From NCBI GenBank assembly GCA_964019135.1, contig OZ025256.1, positions 40,272,035 to 40,336,034 on the forward strand: a DNA stretch of 64,000 nucleotides. Reading direction: 5' to 3'. Positions 1-11,310 of this stretch are shown here, in pieces (the stretch's first letter is position 1; the number at the start of each line of letters is the position of its first letter). This stretch comes from Arenicola marina (taxonomy: Eukaryota; Annelida; Polychaeta; Arenicolidae). Both the position numbers and the translations under genes were made by a program. The notes beneath the pieces were generated by a model. That model searched no databases. It was not told the DNA's origin and worked only from the letters and a program-made list of their open reading frames with translations.

Positions 1-984
1 TTTCCTGGTCGTTAGTGACAGTCCCCTTTCTTTGTCGTTGCTAACAGTCCTCTTTCCTTGTCGCTGGTCACAGTCCCCTTTCATTGTCGTGGCTAACAGT
101 CCCTTTTCCTTGTCGTTGGTCAAGTCCCCTTTCCCTGTCGGTGGTCACAGTCCCCTTCACGTGTAGTTGGTGACAGTCCCCTTTCCTTGTCGTTGCTAAC
201 AGTCCCCTTTACTTGTATTTGATCACAGTCCCATTTCCTTGTCATTGGTCACAGTCCCGTTTTCTTGTCGTTGGTCACAGTCCCTTCTCATTGTCGTTGG
301 TGACAGTCCCCTTTACTTGTCGTTGTCACAGTTCCCTTTACTTGTCGTTGTCACAGTCTTCTTTCCTTGTCTTTGATCACAGTCCCATTTCCTTGTCGTT
401 GGTCAGAGTCCCCTTTCCTTGTCGCTGGTGACAGTCCCCTTTCCTTGTCGGTGGTCACAGTCCCCTTTACTTGTCATTGATCACATTCCTATTTCCTTGT
501 CATTGGTCACAGTCCCCTTTCCTTGTCGCTGGTCACAGTCCCCTTTCTTTGTCCTTGTCACAGTCCCCTTTCCTTGTCGCTGGTCACAGTCCCCTTTCCT
601 TGTCGTTGATGACTTTCCCCTTTCCTTGTCGTTGCCACAGTCCTTTTAATGTCGTTATCACATCCTCTTTTCTTGTCGCTGGTCACAGTCCCCTTTCCTT
701 GTCGTTGGTGACAGTTCTCTTTTCTTGTCTTTGGTCACAGTCCCCTTTCCTTGTCAATGGTCAAGTCCCCTTTCCTTGTGGTTGGTCACAGTCCCCTTTA
801 CTTGTCATTGGTAACAGCCCCCTTTCCTTGTCGTTGATGACAGTCCACTTTCCTCGTCTTTGGTGACAGTCCCCTTTTTGGCGTAAGTCACAGTCCCCTT
901 TCCTTGGCGTTGGTCACAGTCCCCTTTTCTTTGGCGTTGGTCACGGTCCTTTCCTTGTGGTTGGTCCCTTTTTCTTGTCTCTGC
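1..984. repeat. 26-bp minisatellite, about 37 units, cut by the left window edge
   Basis: Imperfect head-to-tail units of about 26 bp with the recurring core CAGTCCCCTTTCCTTGTCG followed by TTGGTCA or GCTGGTCA. Some units are 24-25 bp because GTTGGTCA is shortened to GTTGTCA. The units diverge from one another at several positions, so the array looks older than the giant arrays on the right. The + strand is pyrimidine-rich and has few stops, which produces overlapping open frames (for example 213-431 and 471-866) with simple SPFPCRWSQ-like periodic translations. These are by-products of the repeat. The true left end lies outside the window. Confidence 0.95.
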
Positions 985-1172
985 TCAAGGGTCAAATATA
1001 TCTTGCCCTTGTCAAGGGTCACATATCTCTTGTACTTGTCAAGGGTCACATATCTCTTGCCCTTGTCAAGGGCCACATATCTCTTGCCCTTGTCAAGGGT
1101 CACATATCTCTTGTACTTGTCAAGGGTCACATATTCCTTGTACTTGTCAAGGGTCACATATTCCTTGTTCCT
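983..1172. repeat. 27-bp minisatellite, 7 units
   Basis: Units start at 983, 1011, 1038, 1065, 1092, 1119 and 1146, nearly all exactly 27 bp apart, with the core GTCAAGGGTCACATATCTCT followed by TGTACTT or TGCCCTT. The unit can be aligned with the preceding 26-bp unit: both share CTTGTC, then GGTCACA after a 3-base variable stretch. It is therefore probably a derivative of that family rather than an independent array. No gene is present. Confidence 0.93.
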
Positions 1173-1319
1173 TTTCACCTCCGTTGATATCATAACGTCA
1201 ACACATTGTGTCATAAGCTGCTGATTTAACAACTTATGCATCGTGATTTTTTTCTTCTCAAATGCTGCTTCGTACTATAAGGTGAACAATGCACAAAGAT
1301 GCGCAATCTGAAGATTTGA

Positions 1320-1612
1320 GTCTCATGTGCGGGTTAGATTATTAACCAGACGTCTCAGGTGCGGGTCAGATTATCAACCAGATGTCTCATATGCGGGTCA
1401 GATCATCAACCAGACGACTCATATGCGGGTTAGATCATCAACCAGACGACTCAAATGCGGGTTAGATTATTAACCAGACGCCGCAGGTGCGGGTCAGATC
1501 ATCAACCAGACGAATCATGTGCGGGTTAGATTATCCACCAGACGTCTCAGGTGCCGGTAAGATCATCAACCAGACGTTATCAAGTGCGGGTCAAATCATC
1601 AACCAGATGTTT
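1320..1612. repeat. 32-bp minisatellite, about 9 units
   Basis: Units begin at 1320 and 1352 and repeat every 32 bp (one unit is slightly longer), with the recurring segments GTGCGGGTTAGATTAT and CAACCAGACG. Units differ by point changes such as GTCTCAGG, GACTCATA or GAATCATG at the start. The array ends at about 1612, just before a stretch of single-copy DNA. It has no similarity to the 26/27-bp family. Confidence 0.93.
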
Positions 1613-2085
1613 CACTGATGTTCACATTTAGCTTGTCGCGGCGTTTATAGGTTCCCTTTATTTTATCCACAGATATCTGGCAGACGCGGGTTATAACTGT
1701 AGACGTAAACTAGTGTCTGGACCCAACCAACAGAACTACTTTTTGTTTATTCTTCATCTGCCATTAACTCCCATAATTAGTTTCTACAAGCAGTAACGTA
1801 AAAATATGTCTCTGTTCTTCTTTTCTCAGTATTGTCAGTCATTTCTTAGAACAATCGCGCACAATGAAAGCAGTTGCCAGGTATCCCAGTCGCCACTTGG
1901 CCGTGAGAAACTAACCCTTGAGAAGATCCGGTTCTATGTAAAGGCCGGGAATTAACTTCCGAGCACCTTGTCAACGCACCGAGAACGAGGCCAACACACC
2001 ACTTGGCATGATGACACGATTTATCAGGCACAAAACCAGAAGATGACACCTGCCCCCCTCCGTCCATATCTAAAGCAGCCTATTG
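1613..2085. other. Single-copy spacer, no gene seen
   Basis: No repeat structure and no reading frame with a recognisable product. A 73-codon frame on the minus strand (1846-2067) has no recognisable domain and no supporting signals. Confidence 0.6.
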
Positions 2086-2425
2086 ACATGCGCCATCTTA
2101 GATTTTTTAAATTTTAGAATCAAGACTAAAAGTATTTCAAAATTTGATGCATATTTGTTTTATATCTCGTCTGAGAAACAACAATTTCAACATAAAACTG
2201 CGCGGACTAGTTTATCGTGCGCGGACGTCCTAGCGAGTCGAGGTCGACATGACACAGAATACCGAACGGCAAACAGGCGCGCAGGGATATAAAGCCGGCC
2301 ACCAACTTCTGCTCCGGTGAACAAATGTGCTTCTCTCCGGCTAGCCCACAGGCTCGCAGGATTTAAATTCAACATAAAATATACTTATTTGACATGGAGA
2401 AGAGATTGGTAATATACAAATTACA
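2086..2425 (+). repeat. Dispersed TATA-bearing repeat, copy 1
   Basis: This segment has a clear second copy in the same orientation at 17587-17900. The two match over almost their whole length with scattered substitutions and small indels. The best-conserved part is 31 identical bases at 2272-2302 (17772-17802 in the other copy), which contains a canonical TATAAA at 2288-2293 inside GGGATATAAAGCCGGCC. Upstream of it both copies share GAGGTCGACAT and CACAGAATACC; downstream both share GCTTCTCTCCGG and a TTATTTGACA tract. There is no long reading frame. It could be a non-coding mobile repeat or the promoter end of a longer element or gene family. No terminal inverted repeat or target duplication was identified, so the class is open. 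Confidence 0.8.
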
Positions 2426-2467
2426 GATCCTATTGCTGTAAATATCGGTATGCTCCAGCTAACTCAC

Positions 2468-2610
2468 CAGAGGTGAATCAGGGGGTGGGAGGGAGGGCGG
2501 GGGGGGGGGGGGGGGTAGAGGGCACCCCCCTATTATAAACTTGAGCATACATGTTGTAAATACAACCCCCCGCTCGCAACCCCCCTATCAAATTCCTAGT
2601 TCCACCTCTG
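2468..2610. mobile_element. Short inverted-repeat element (hAT-like MITE candidate), 143 bp
   Basis: The left edge reads CAGAGGTGAATCAGGGGG and the right edge, read on the minus strand, is CAGAGGTGGAACTAGG, so the ends are inverted repeats with one small gap. The terminus resembles the CAGGGGCGGATCCAGG ends of the elements at 12314 and 20349, and a CA(G) start is typical of hAT-superfamily non-autonomous elements. The interior holds a G homopolymer and G/C-rich runs, as in the other members. The 8-bp flanks (2460-2467 and 2611-2618) do not match, so no target-site duplication supports the boundaries. Confidence 0.55.
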
Positions 2611-4689
2611 ATCACCCTTACCCAAGGTTACCTTACAAATGGCTTTATACCTTCCTGTCCTTTTTGCGGATACAGGAATAGAAAGCGTACATGTAGGCCT
2701 ATAACAATTATCATATTTATATATACCATATTCATCCGAACCATGTTGTGACAGTTCGCTTTGCAGACAATATATAAAATTTCAATACATCTGGGAGTAT
2801 AATCATACCTTTACTGGTGACCACCTAGTACGAAGTGGGATTACCCACCATGCGACTGTCGCAGGGAACATGACACACGATCAGTGGAATTGATTTTCCC
2901 CGTATTGGTATAATTGGTTCGCATTGAAATGGCAACTCACGTCAGGTATAACTGCTGACACAGCAAGTTCATCTCCTGTGGATTTTGTGGATGAAAGTGT
3001 AATAAATGGGTAGAATGTACATGTATAACATTCATAAGTCACATATATTAATTTTATAACTTATGCATAAGCACACATAATTAATATGAAATAAGTAATG
3101 GGATTTGTTGTGAAATCCTCCATTCGTCTCTGGTGCATCCCGTGTGGAGAAGTTATTTCTTTGTGTACTACGTCATATTCGTTCAAACATTGATGCCTTT
3201 TAGGCATTCTAACAATCAGATCAATGTCAAACCCGTCTATATATCTAGGGTTTTGGCAAGGACACTAACAACCCCACACAATATATCCCATGTAGCAGAA
3301 TTACATTCGCAGATTGTTCTCCGAATGTTATTGCAAGGTTATGGGAACAATATTGTGCGATGAATTGAGGCTATATTTTGGGAAGTGTTTTTGAGGTTCC
3401 AGGTTTTGCAGTAAGACTATTAAAATACACAATTTCAGACGTACATCGCCACTTCATTTCATTTGTCTTCATCCCTACTTCATATTGACACATGGGCTTA
3501 TACCTAAATGTCACTCTCCACCCTTTCCCGGATACACTTGGCGAATACTAAACGCGTTAGTCCAAAGGGACTTCCCCAATTGGCCCCAGGCTTCTGGCAC
3601 ATTGCTGGCGAATCTGTCCGGTTCTGTGCGCTGGGCCTGGGCCGAGGTGTAACAAATACAGTTATTCAATTAAAGGCCAGATGACATCAGGCGTGTATTA
3701 CAGAGAAGCGTGCTTCGAAGAGCGTTATAAGAACGTTACAATATTACGAATATTGGCAAAATTGAAACATCGCTAACAAAGGAGAGGAGTTTGCCATCTC
3801 GCGTTTCATTATCGGATATCCCATTGTGCATGCCCCGCGAATGCATCTGAAGAATGTAGCCCAAAACTAACAACCAGCGATTGGCGCGGGAATGTTTTGT
3901 TGACTGGGTATCAAGTATATTTCCAATACATATTATGGAATTCATTATTTAGGCGGAAGAGTGTTGTATGACCATTTTTAGAACACGAGGACGGGTATTC
4001 ATATGTATAACTACCCGAGAGGCAGTCATATGATCCAATACTATACTATATTAATGGTGTATATACTGAACTTTCTCATTGCATGGTTCCCAAACCTGAC
4101 ACCTGAATCATGCAGACCATCCCAACTGGTCTGTATAATGATATGATTCATAAATTGTTTTTTTCCGGACTGCAGTATCGAACATTGAACCAACCAACCA
4201 CAACAATGTTTTTCCTGGATACGTCAGACACGTCGGGGTTCAAACCGGAAGTTACTGCCGAGACTCATGCAGGCTGGTCATCAGTCTATATATATATACC
4301 ACACCAACATGCTCTAGCGTCATATCCGGTCCCCAAATGCGATAGCTTTAGTACTTTTTGAGTTACATTGAAATGGGATTCGCGTTTAAACCGCGCGGGA
4401 GTTCTGACGCTACTATCAAGTTTATGCTGCGGATTCTAGCCACGAATCCACCGCCAATGATAACACGCCAGCTTCGGGTTCTACTAAATCTAGACGGAGT
4501 TTAAGAGTTATGATAATTTCCAGTCATATTTTATCAGTTACTGTGAGATTCAGTACCCTTGATACTTTATGCTTTTAATATAAAGCGCTTACGTAAATAA
4601 TTAATACTTACAGACACACAATGAAAGGCATTGAATCAGCTAAGGAAGTAAGTAATAGACAGGAACATATAGGAAGGCGTGTGATGGCC
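2611..4689. other. Single-copy spacer, no gene seen
   Basis: About 2 kb without tandem repeats. The longest frames (76 codons at 3133-3363 +, 83 codons at 4110-4361 +, 69 codons at 3736-3945 -) have no recognisable domain, no codon pattern and no neighbouring signals. The part around 3000-3100 is AT-rich. Nothing functional can be supported. Confidence 0.55.
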
Positions 4690-4765
4690 TCCGCCATAGG
4701 CGCGGTTTGAACCCACAACTGATTAGTAACACACTCGAAGAAGCAGTGATGCCAACCACAACCAT
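4690..4765 (-). repeat. Possible tRNA-derived SINE head, decayed
   Basis: Read on the minus strand, the segment contains TGGCATCACTG (4744-4754), resembling a pol III A box. It is followed about 30 bp later by an anticodon-arm-like ACTAATCAG stretch and GGGTTCAAACC (4704-4714), a close B-box match. The order and spacing are those of tRNA-derived SINE heads of marine invertebrates, where ACTAATCAG...GTGGGTTC is common. Stems are poorly conserved, so it is not a functional tRNA. No poly-A or tail repeat was recognised. Confidence 0.35.
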
Positions 4766-5905
4766 TCTCGAGTCCCTTCTAGATGCGGCAGAAAGTCTAG
4801 GCGCTAATCACTACCATGTTCGGGTCATTTCTAGATTTCACTAGATTAAGAACATTTTCACAATCTTATCCGTTAGGCTCCCCATTCAGTACGCCTGGTT
4901 GCTACGCAACCAAAAACGATCCGTCCAGCATCATATTACTACACCATGAAAAGTATGTGGTAAAAAACCGTCAATATCTATGCCGAGTATCGCCTTGTGT
5001 TACGTAATTTACACTATTCAGTTTGTGCAACTTTTTGCTGATTACAGCCAATTGATTTGTAAATTCCGCCAAACTTCCTGGTGCTTCGTGGGAAGGACAA
5101 TTATAGTATTTGCGGCGCACACAGTCGTTCTCCGCCGGTGTTTGCGACCTGTAACTTGGCGCAGGGTACCGCAATAGAAAACGATTCATCTGTGGACGTT
5201 CCGTCATAAACAGTGTTGTTGACGCCGTTGTCATAACGTTGCCAGGGACAAATGAAAACAGTGAGTCAAACACATGTTGCTATCGGTATGTAAACATATA
5301 TATATATATTTATGTATGCTGAGACATCGATAGCAGTGGCGGATCCAGGGGGAGGGGGTGAGGGGGCGGCACGGGAAGCACGTGCCCTGTTTTTTGCTGA
5401 CAAATGGGCGATAAAGAGGCACGTGCTCCATTTCTCTGAATGTTGCGAGTATTTAGGCTGATGGGGTCTCCAGGGGTGAGTTCGGGTATGCGGGCGGAGT
5501 AGTCGGATTCCTCCGCGGAGTGCATAACCGAAGGCGGAGATTGTGGTCCGATAGGGCGGTCACGTGTTACATTTTACTCCCAGATCTTACTCCCGACCCA
5601 GAGGAGGATCACGAGGATTTCCAATATGGCGTCCAGGTCCCATAATACGTAAAATATGTATAAAGTAGTATTTCGACCTGCAAACAAATTGTAAATGATA
5701 TTATAACAACGAAAATAAAATAATAAACACAACACGTATCCGTTGATTTATTTTTTGGTATGGTTTAATGATTTTCATGATTTGTGCACGTGCAGCAAGT
5801 GCAACATTCACGTGGACCGCGGATTTTGCTTTCGGTTTATCTTGATCCGCGCATGAGTGGATAGTATGAGTGCGCATTCTCCAAATATCTGCGCCGAGTA
5901 CTCTA
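4766..5905. other. Spacer with (TA)n tract, no gene seen
   Basis: Contains a TA-rich microsatellite at about 5298-5311, the isolated element end at 5334-5349, and otherwise single-copy sequence. Frames up to 100 codons on the minus strand (4971-5273) show no recognisable product. The last part before 5906 leads directly into the 2-kb tandem block. Confidence 0.55.
5334..5349 (+). mobile_element. Solitary MITE-type terminus
   Basis: CAGTGGCGGATCCAGG followed by a G/A-rich run matches the ends of the elements at 12314-12688 and 20349-20449. No matching inverted end was found in the next few hundred bases, so this is a one-ended remnant or the partner end has decayed. Confidence 0.45.
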
Positions 5906-7607
5906 GTCGCATATCCGAACTTACCCCAAGAATTGAGCTGGCACGCTTAAATATTACGAATGTCAATACGGCAGCAATATAAGTATTTTTTTATTTACAA
6001 GCAGGTATAATATAGACATTGCCATATAGTGTGATCGAGAGCCACATTGAAATGCAACATAAAATTCAAATTAAACTGCCGCCGCTCCCTCCGCTCTCTT
6101 CCGAACTACTTACTGTTTGATTAACGATGTCATAATCACCGGGTAAAAGTATTCGCGAGAGAAAATAGTTCTCACAAAAGCGACATCAAATTATAGTTTA
6201 CGTTCGACGAAATAAAGGTCAGATTTTATTATTCAAACGTGTACATTTCTGGTTTAGACGATCGGGTCGCTTGCTAATATAGCCGGTCGCTTGCTCATCC
6301 GTCGGTCTGTTGCTCGTCTCCAATTCTACAAGCCCCAAACTCAGAAGCTGAGCTCTCCCTTCCTTCTCCCATTGACGCTATATGACCAAAAGTGGTTAAA
6401 GCGTCCTGAATAACCAACCCACCCAGAAACTCAGAACGGTCGGGGTGGCTCAACCGCGTGAGTGACGTACGAGTTATTCGAATGCGTTTGATAAGTTTGG
6501 GGCTGGGCAAGCCATGGTGCCGGGGCCCTGTGAAAAGGCAGTGTGAGAGGCCATTCTACCAATGTACAGGTTCGTCTACCTGGGAGCAAATCTTTGTTTC
6601 CAATTCCGCCGTTGCATGGCGTCACTGTATGATAGGGGGATGTACTGGTCGGGTAGGTTCTTCGCCGACTGGTCATGATGGCACTGCAATACAGGCAGAG
6701 ACAGAGCCATATCATTCAGGCGGACGCATGCGAAGTAACTAACACCCGAGGCTTCATTCAAAGGCTAACAACTAATAGCTCGGGGGCAGTGGGGCGGGGG
6801 GGGGGGGGGGGTCGGGGAGGCATGCTCCCTAGCGGGGGGCGGGGTGTGGGAGAGTCATCCTCCCTAGTGGGGGTCGGTGGGTGGGGGGGGGGGGTGGGAA
6901 GGGGGCTCAATCCCCGTCGCTGAGTATTATACAGCGACGTTCTGTCTGTCGTGACTTGCTTTCCTGCGAAGTGAGGCCAAAAACGGGCAACATTTTGAAT
7001 ATCATCAATAGGTCATGCCGCAATATACCGTCTATGTGCCCAGTGCGCTCGGTACACATTGGGTGGTCCCTGGCTTTATCCGGGAAACGTATGCATGATT
7101 AATGCCTGCTTGTCACCGGCGCTAATGAATCGGGAAGACCGGAACAAAGCGGCTAATAGCTGGGGAGGGGAGGGTGTTTGCGCGGTATAGGATGGGTGGT
7201 GTGGGGGAGCGGTTGAGGGGAGGGAGGAGGGGGGGGTGTCACGTGACAGGACGTCTACCGATATATACCTGAACGCGCCGGCACAATGGAGACTTTGACA
7301 CGTGGTCTCAAAGCGGCCGCCCTGTTTCATCAGCCGCAGGCCCGATCCTCGCCAGAAATATACATCGAAACATATAATAACAAAAAGCGGCGACGGTCTT
7401 CTAATGTTATATATAAGTCCGCATCCCTGAGGGTTCTCAGTTTATCAGCATGTCTTCTAATGCTATATATATATATATACATGGTCTTTTCGCATGTCAG
7501 CATCCCTGAGGTTTCTCAGGTTATCAGCAAGGTGTTTGAATTCCAGGAAATCGTGACTAAAGTCAGTCATAAATGCCGTAGACTCACGTTTCGGCCTATA
7601 TTTTCCG
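5906..7607 (+). repeat. 1.7-2.0 kb tandem monomer, copy 1 (most diverged)
   Basis: The first of three head-to-tail copies. It starts at GTCGCATATCCGAACT and ends at CGGCCTATATTTTCCG, where copy 2 begins without a spacer. Internal order: AT-rich 5' part, a C-rich tract, a single-copy-like middle, a G-homopolymer block (6780-6905), a small hairpin CGTCGCTG/CAGCGACG (6915-6939), a second G-rich block with CACGTG at 7240, then two tandem copies of a GTCTTCTAATG...TTATCAGCA segment separated by (TA)n (7464-7479). It lacks the 131-bp block found in copies 2 and 3 and carries a small insertion near 6613. By eye it differs from copies 2 and 3 at several percent of positions. Short frames are not conserved in a way that implies coding. 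Confidence 0.9.
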
Positions 7608-8635
7608 GTCGCATATCCGAACTCACCCCAAGAATTGAACTGGCTGGTTCCACGCTTAAATATTACGAATGTCAATACGGCAGCAATATAAGTATTTTAT
7701 TTTATTTACAAGCAGGTATAATATAGGCATTGGCAGATAGTGTGGTCGATAGTCACATTGAAATTAAACATAAAATTCAAATTAAACTGCCGCCACTCCC
7801 TCCGCACTCTTCCGAACTACTTACTGTTTGATTAACGATGTCATAATCACCGGGTAAGAAATATTCGCGAGAGAAAATAGTTCTCAAAAAAGCGGCACCA
7901 AATTATACTGTTTACGAACATATTCGATGAAATAAAGGTCAGATTTTATTATTCAAACGTGTACATTTCTGGTTTAGACGATCGGGTCGCTTCCTAATAT
8001 AGCCGGTCGCTTGCTCATCCGTCGGTCTGTTGCTCGTCTCCAATTCTACAAGCCCCAAACTCAGAAACTCAGCTCTTCCTTCCTTCTCCCATTGACGTGA
8101 TATGAAGAAAAAGTGGTTAAATCGTCCTGAAAAACCAACCAAACCAGAAACTCAGAACCGTCGGGGTGGCTCCACCGCGTGAGTGATGTACGGGTTATTC
8201 GAATGCGTTTGATTAGTTTGGGGCTGAGCAAGCCATGGTGTCGGGGCCCCGTGAAAAGGCAATGAGAGAAGCCATTCTACCAATGTACAGGTTCGTCTAC
8301 CTGAGAGCAAATCTTTGTTTCCAATTCCGCCGTATGATAGGGGGATGTACTGGTCGGGTAGGTTCTTCGCCGACCGATCATGATGGCACTGCAATACAGG
8401 CAGAGACAGGGTCATATCATCCAGGCGGACGCATGCGAAGTAACTAACGCCCGAGGCTTCATTTAAAGGTTAATAACTAATAGCTCGGGGGCAGTGGGGC
8501 GGTGGCGGATGGTGGGGGGGGGGACATCCTCCTGGTCGGGGGCGGGGTGTGGGAGAGTCATCCTCCGTAGTAGAGGTCGGTGGGTGGGGGGGGGGGGGCT
8601 TAGTCCCCGTCGCTGAGTATTATACAGCGACGTTC

Positions 8636-8766
8636 GTTGATATATATATATGATTAAATGTACTCACCAACAAAACTATAAACTGGTATATCGACTGCAG
8701 GCTTTTGTAGATGTGGATGAGGCTTCCAGGAAATGTGCTAAAAGGCTTCGCCGGTCTCTCCTGTTG
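8636..8766 (+). repeat. 131-bp block present in monomers 2 and 3 only
   Basis: The block lies between CGACGTTC and TGTCTGTCGTGAC; in copy 1 these two flanks are directly joined at about 6941. The same block is at 10616-10746 in copy 3. It begins right after the small hairpin and contains a (TA)n start, a CTGCAGG that looks like a splice acceptor, and a 25-codon island (8705-8779) translating to FVDVDEASRKCAKRLRRSLL-like sequence before a stop. Whether it was inserted in the ancestor of copies 2 and 3 or lost from copy 1 cannot be decided, as no clear target duplication is visible. Confidence 0.75.
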
Positions 8767-9362
8767 TGTCTGTCGTGACTTGCTTTCCTGCGAAGTGAGG
8801 GCAAAAACGGGCAACATTTTGAATAGACCATCAATAGGTCATGCCGCAATATACCGTCTATGTGCCCAGTGCGCTCGGTACACATTGGGTGGCCCCTGGC
8901 TTTATCCGGGAAACGTATGCATGATTAATGCCTGCTTGTCACCGGCGCTAATGAATCGGGAAGACCGGAACGAAGCGGCTAATAGCTGGGGAGGGGAGGG
9001 TGTTTGCGCGGTATAGGATGGGTGGTGTGGGGGAGCGGTTGAGGGGAGGGGGGAGGGGGGGGTTGTCACGTGACAGGACGTCTACCGATATATACCTGAA
9101 CGCGCCGGCACAATGGAGACTTTGACACGTGGTCTCAAAGCGGCCGCCCTGTTTCATCAGCCGCAGGCCCGATCCTCGCCAGAAATATACATCGAAACAT
9201 ATAATAACAAAAAGCGGCGACGGTCTTCTAATGTTATATATAAGTCCGCATCCCTGAGGGTTCTCAGTTTATCAGCATGTCTTCTAATGCTATATATATA
9301 TATATATGGTCTTTTCGCTTGTCAGCATCCCTGAGGTTTCTCAGGTTATCAGCAAGGCGTTT

Positions 9363-9562
9363 NNNNNNNNNNNNNNNNNNNNNNNNNNNNNNNNNNNNNN
9401 NNNNNNNNNNNNNNNNNNNNNNNNNNNNNNNNNNNNNNNNNNNNNNNNNNNNNNNNNNNNNNNNNNNNNNNNNNNNNNNNNNNNNNNNNNNNNNNNNNNN
9501 NNNNNNNNNNNNNNNNNNNNNNNNNNNNNNNNNNNNNNNNNNNNNNNNNNNNNNNNNNNNNN
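9363..9562. other. Assembly gap of exactly 200 N
   Basis: An uninterrupted run of 200 Ns inside the 3' part of tandem monomer 2. The flanks match the corresponding parts of copies 1 and 3, in which only about 50 bp separate the same anchors. It is therefore a scaffold placeholder rather than a measured distance. Confidence 0.98.
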
Positions 9563-9583
9563 CGTTTCGGCCTATATTTTCCG

Positions 9584-11272
9584 GTCGCATATCCGAACTC
9601 ACCCCAAGAATTGAACTGGCTGGTTCCACGCTTAAATATTACGAATGTCAATACGGCAGCAATATAAGTATTATATTTTATTTACAAGCAGGTATAATAT
9701 AGGCATTGCCAGATAGTGTGGTCGATAGTCCCATTGAAATTAAACATAAAATTCAAATTAAACTGCCGCCACTCCCTCCGCACTCTTCCGAACTACTTAC
9801 TGTTTGATTAACGATGTCATAATCACCGGGTAAGAAATATTCGCGAGAGAAAATAGTTCTCACAAAAGCGGCACCAAATTATACTGTTTACGAACATATT
9901 CGATGAAATAAAGGTCAGATTTTATAATTCAAACGTGTACATTTCTGGTTTAGACGATCGGGTCGCTTCCTAATATAGCGGGTCGCTTGCTCATCCGTCG
10001 GTCTGTTGCTCGTCTCCAATTCTACAAGCCCCAAACTCAGAAACTCAGCTCTTCCTTCCTTCTCCCATTGACGTGATATGAAAAAAAGTGGTAAATCGTC
10101 CTTAAAAACCAACCAAACCCGAAACTCAGAACGGTCGGGTTGGCTCAACCGCGTGAGTGATGTACGGGTTATTCGAATGCGTTTGATTAGTTTGGGGCTG
10201 AGCAAGCCATGGTGTCGGGGCACCGTGAAAAGGCAGTGAGAGAAGCCATTCTACCAATGTACAGGTTCGTCTACCTGAGAGCAAATCTTTGTTTCCAATT
10301 CCGCCGTATGATGGGGGGATGTACTGGTCGGGTAGGTTCTTCGCCGACTGATCATGATGGCACTGCAATACAGGCAGAGACAGGGTCATATCATCCAGGC
10401 GGACGCATGCGAAGTAACTAACGCCCGAGGCTTCATTTAAAGGTTAATAACTAATAGCTCGGGGGCAGTGGGGCGGTGGGGGATGGTGTGGGGGGGGGGG
10501 GGAGACATCCTCCTGGTCGGGGGCGGGGTGTGGGAGAGTCATCCTCCGTAGTAGAGGTCGGTGGGTGGGGGGGGGGGGCTCAGTCCCCGTCGCTGAGTAT
10601 TATACAGCGACGTTCGTTGATATATATATATGATTAAATGTAATCACCAACAAAACTATAAACTGGTATATCGACTGCAGGCTTTTGTAGATGTGGATGA
10701 GGCTTCCAGGAAATGTGCTAAAAGGCTTCGCCGGTCTCTCCTGTTGTGTCTGTCGTGACTTGCTTTCCTGCGAAGTGAGGGCAAAAACGGACAACATTTT
10801 GAATAGACCATCAATAGGTCATGCCGCAATATACCGTCTATGTGCCCAGTGCGCTCGGTACACATTGGGTGGCCCCTGGCTTTATCCGGGAAACGTATGC
10901 ATGATTAATGCCTGCTTGTCACCGGCGCTAATGAATCGGGAAGACCGGAACGAAGCGGCTAATAGCTGGGGAGGGGAGGGTGTTTGCGCGGTATAGGATG
11001 GGTGGTGTGGGGGAGCGGTTGAGGGGAGGGGGGAGGGGGGGGGGGGTTGTCACGTGACAGGACGTCTACCGATATATACCTGAACGCGCCGGCACAATGG
11101 AGACTTTGACACGTGGTCTCAAAGCGGCCGCCCTATTTCATCAGCCGCAGGCCCGATCCTCGCCAGAAATATACATCGAAACATATAATAACAAAAAGCG
11201 GCGACGGTCTTCTAATGTTATATATAAGTCCGCATCCTGAGGGTTCTTAGTTTATCAGCATGTCTTCTAATG

Positions 11273-11310
<38 letters not shown>

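Larger units (their letters stand above)
7608..9583 (+). repeat. 1.7-2.0 kb tandem monomer, copy 2 (contains gap)
   Basis: Offset 1,702 bp from copy 1 and nearly identical to copy 3 by eye. It includes the 131-bp block at 8636-8766, the CACGTG at 9067 and (TA)n at 9291-9307. The 3' end is interrupted by the N run at 9363-9562. In copy 1 the sequence corresponding to the Ns is only about 49 bp, so the gap length is arbitrary or hides further repeated DNA. Confidence 0.9.

Noticed and set aside
6675-6923. Gly/Arg-rich frame
   Set aside because: It is the translation of G homopolymers and G-rich low-complexity DNA.
7286-7726. 146-codon frame starting METLTRGLKAAALF, with an upstream CACGTG and ATATATA
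   Set aside because: The three monomers are so alike that conservation is uninformative, copy 3 is out of frame within about 45 codons, the frame runs through (TA)n, and the TATA-like run is too close to the ATG to be its promoter.
8152-8447. Frames of 70-87 codons on both strands repeated in the three 2-kb monomers (also near 6458-6742 and 10126-10421)
   Set aside because: Both strands are open over the same bases, copy 1 differs by indels, and no domain is recognisable.
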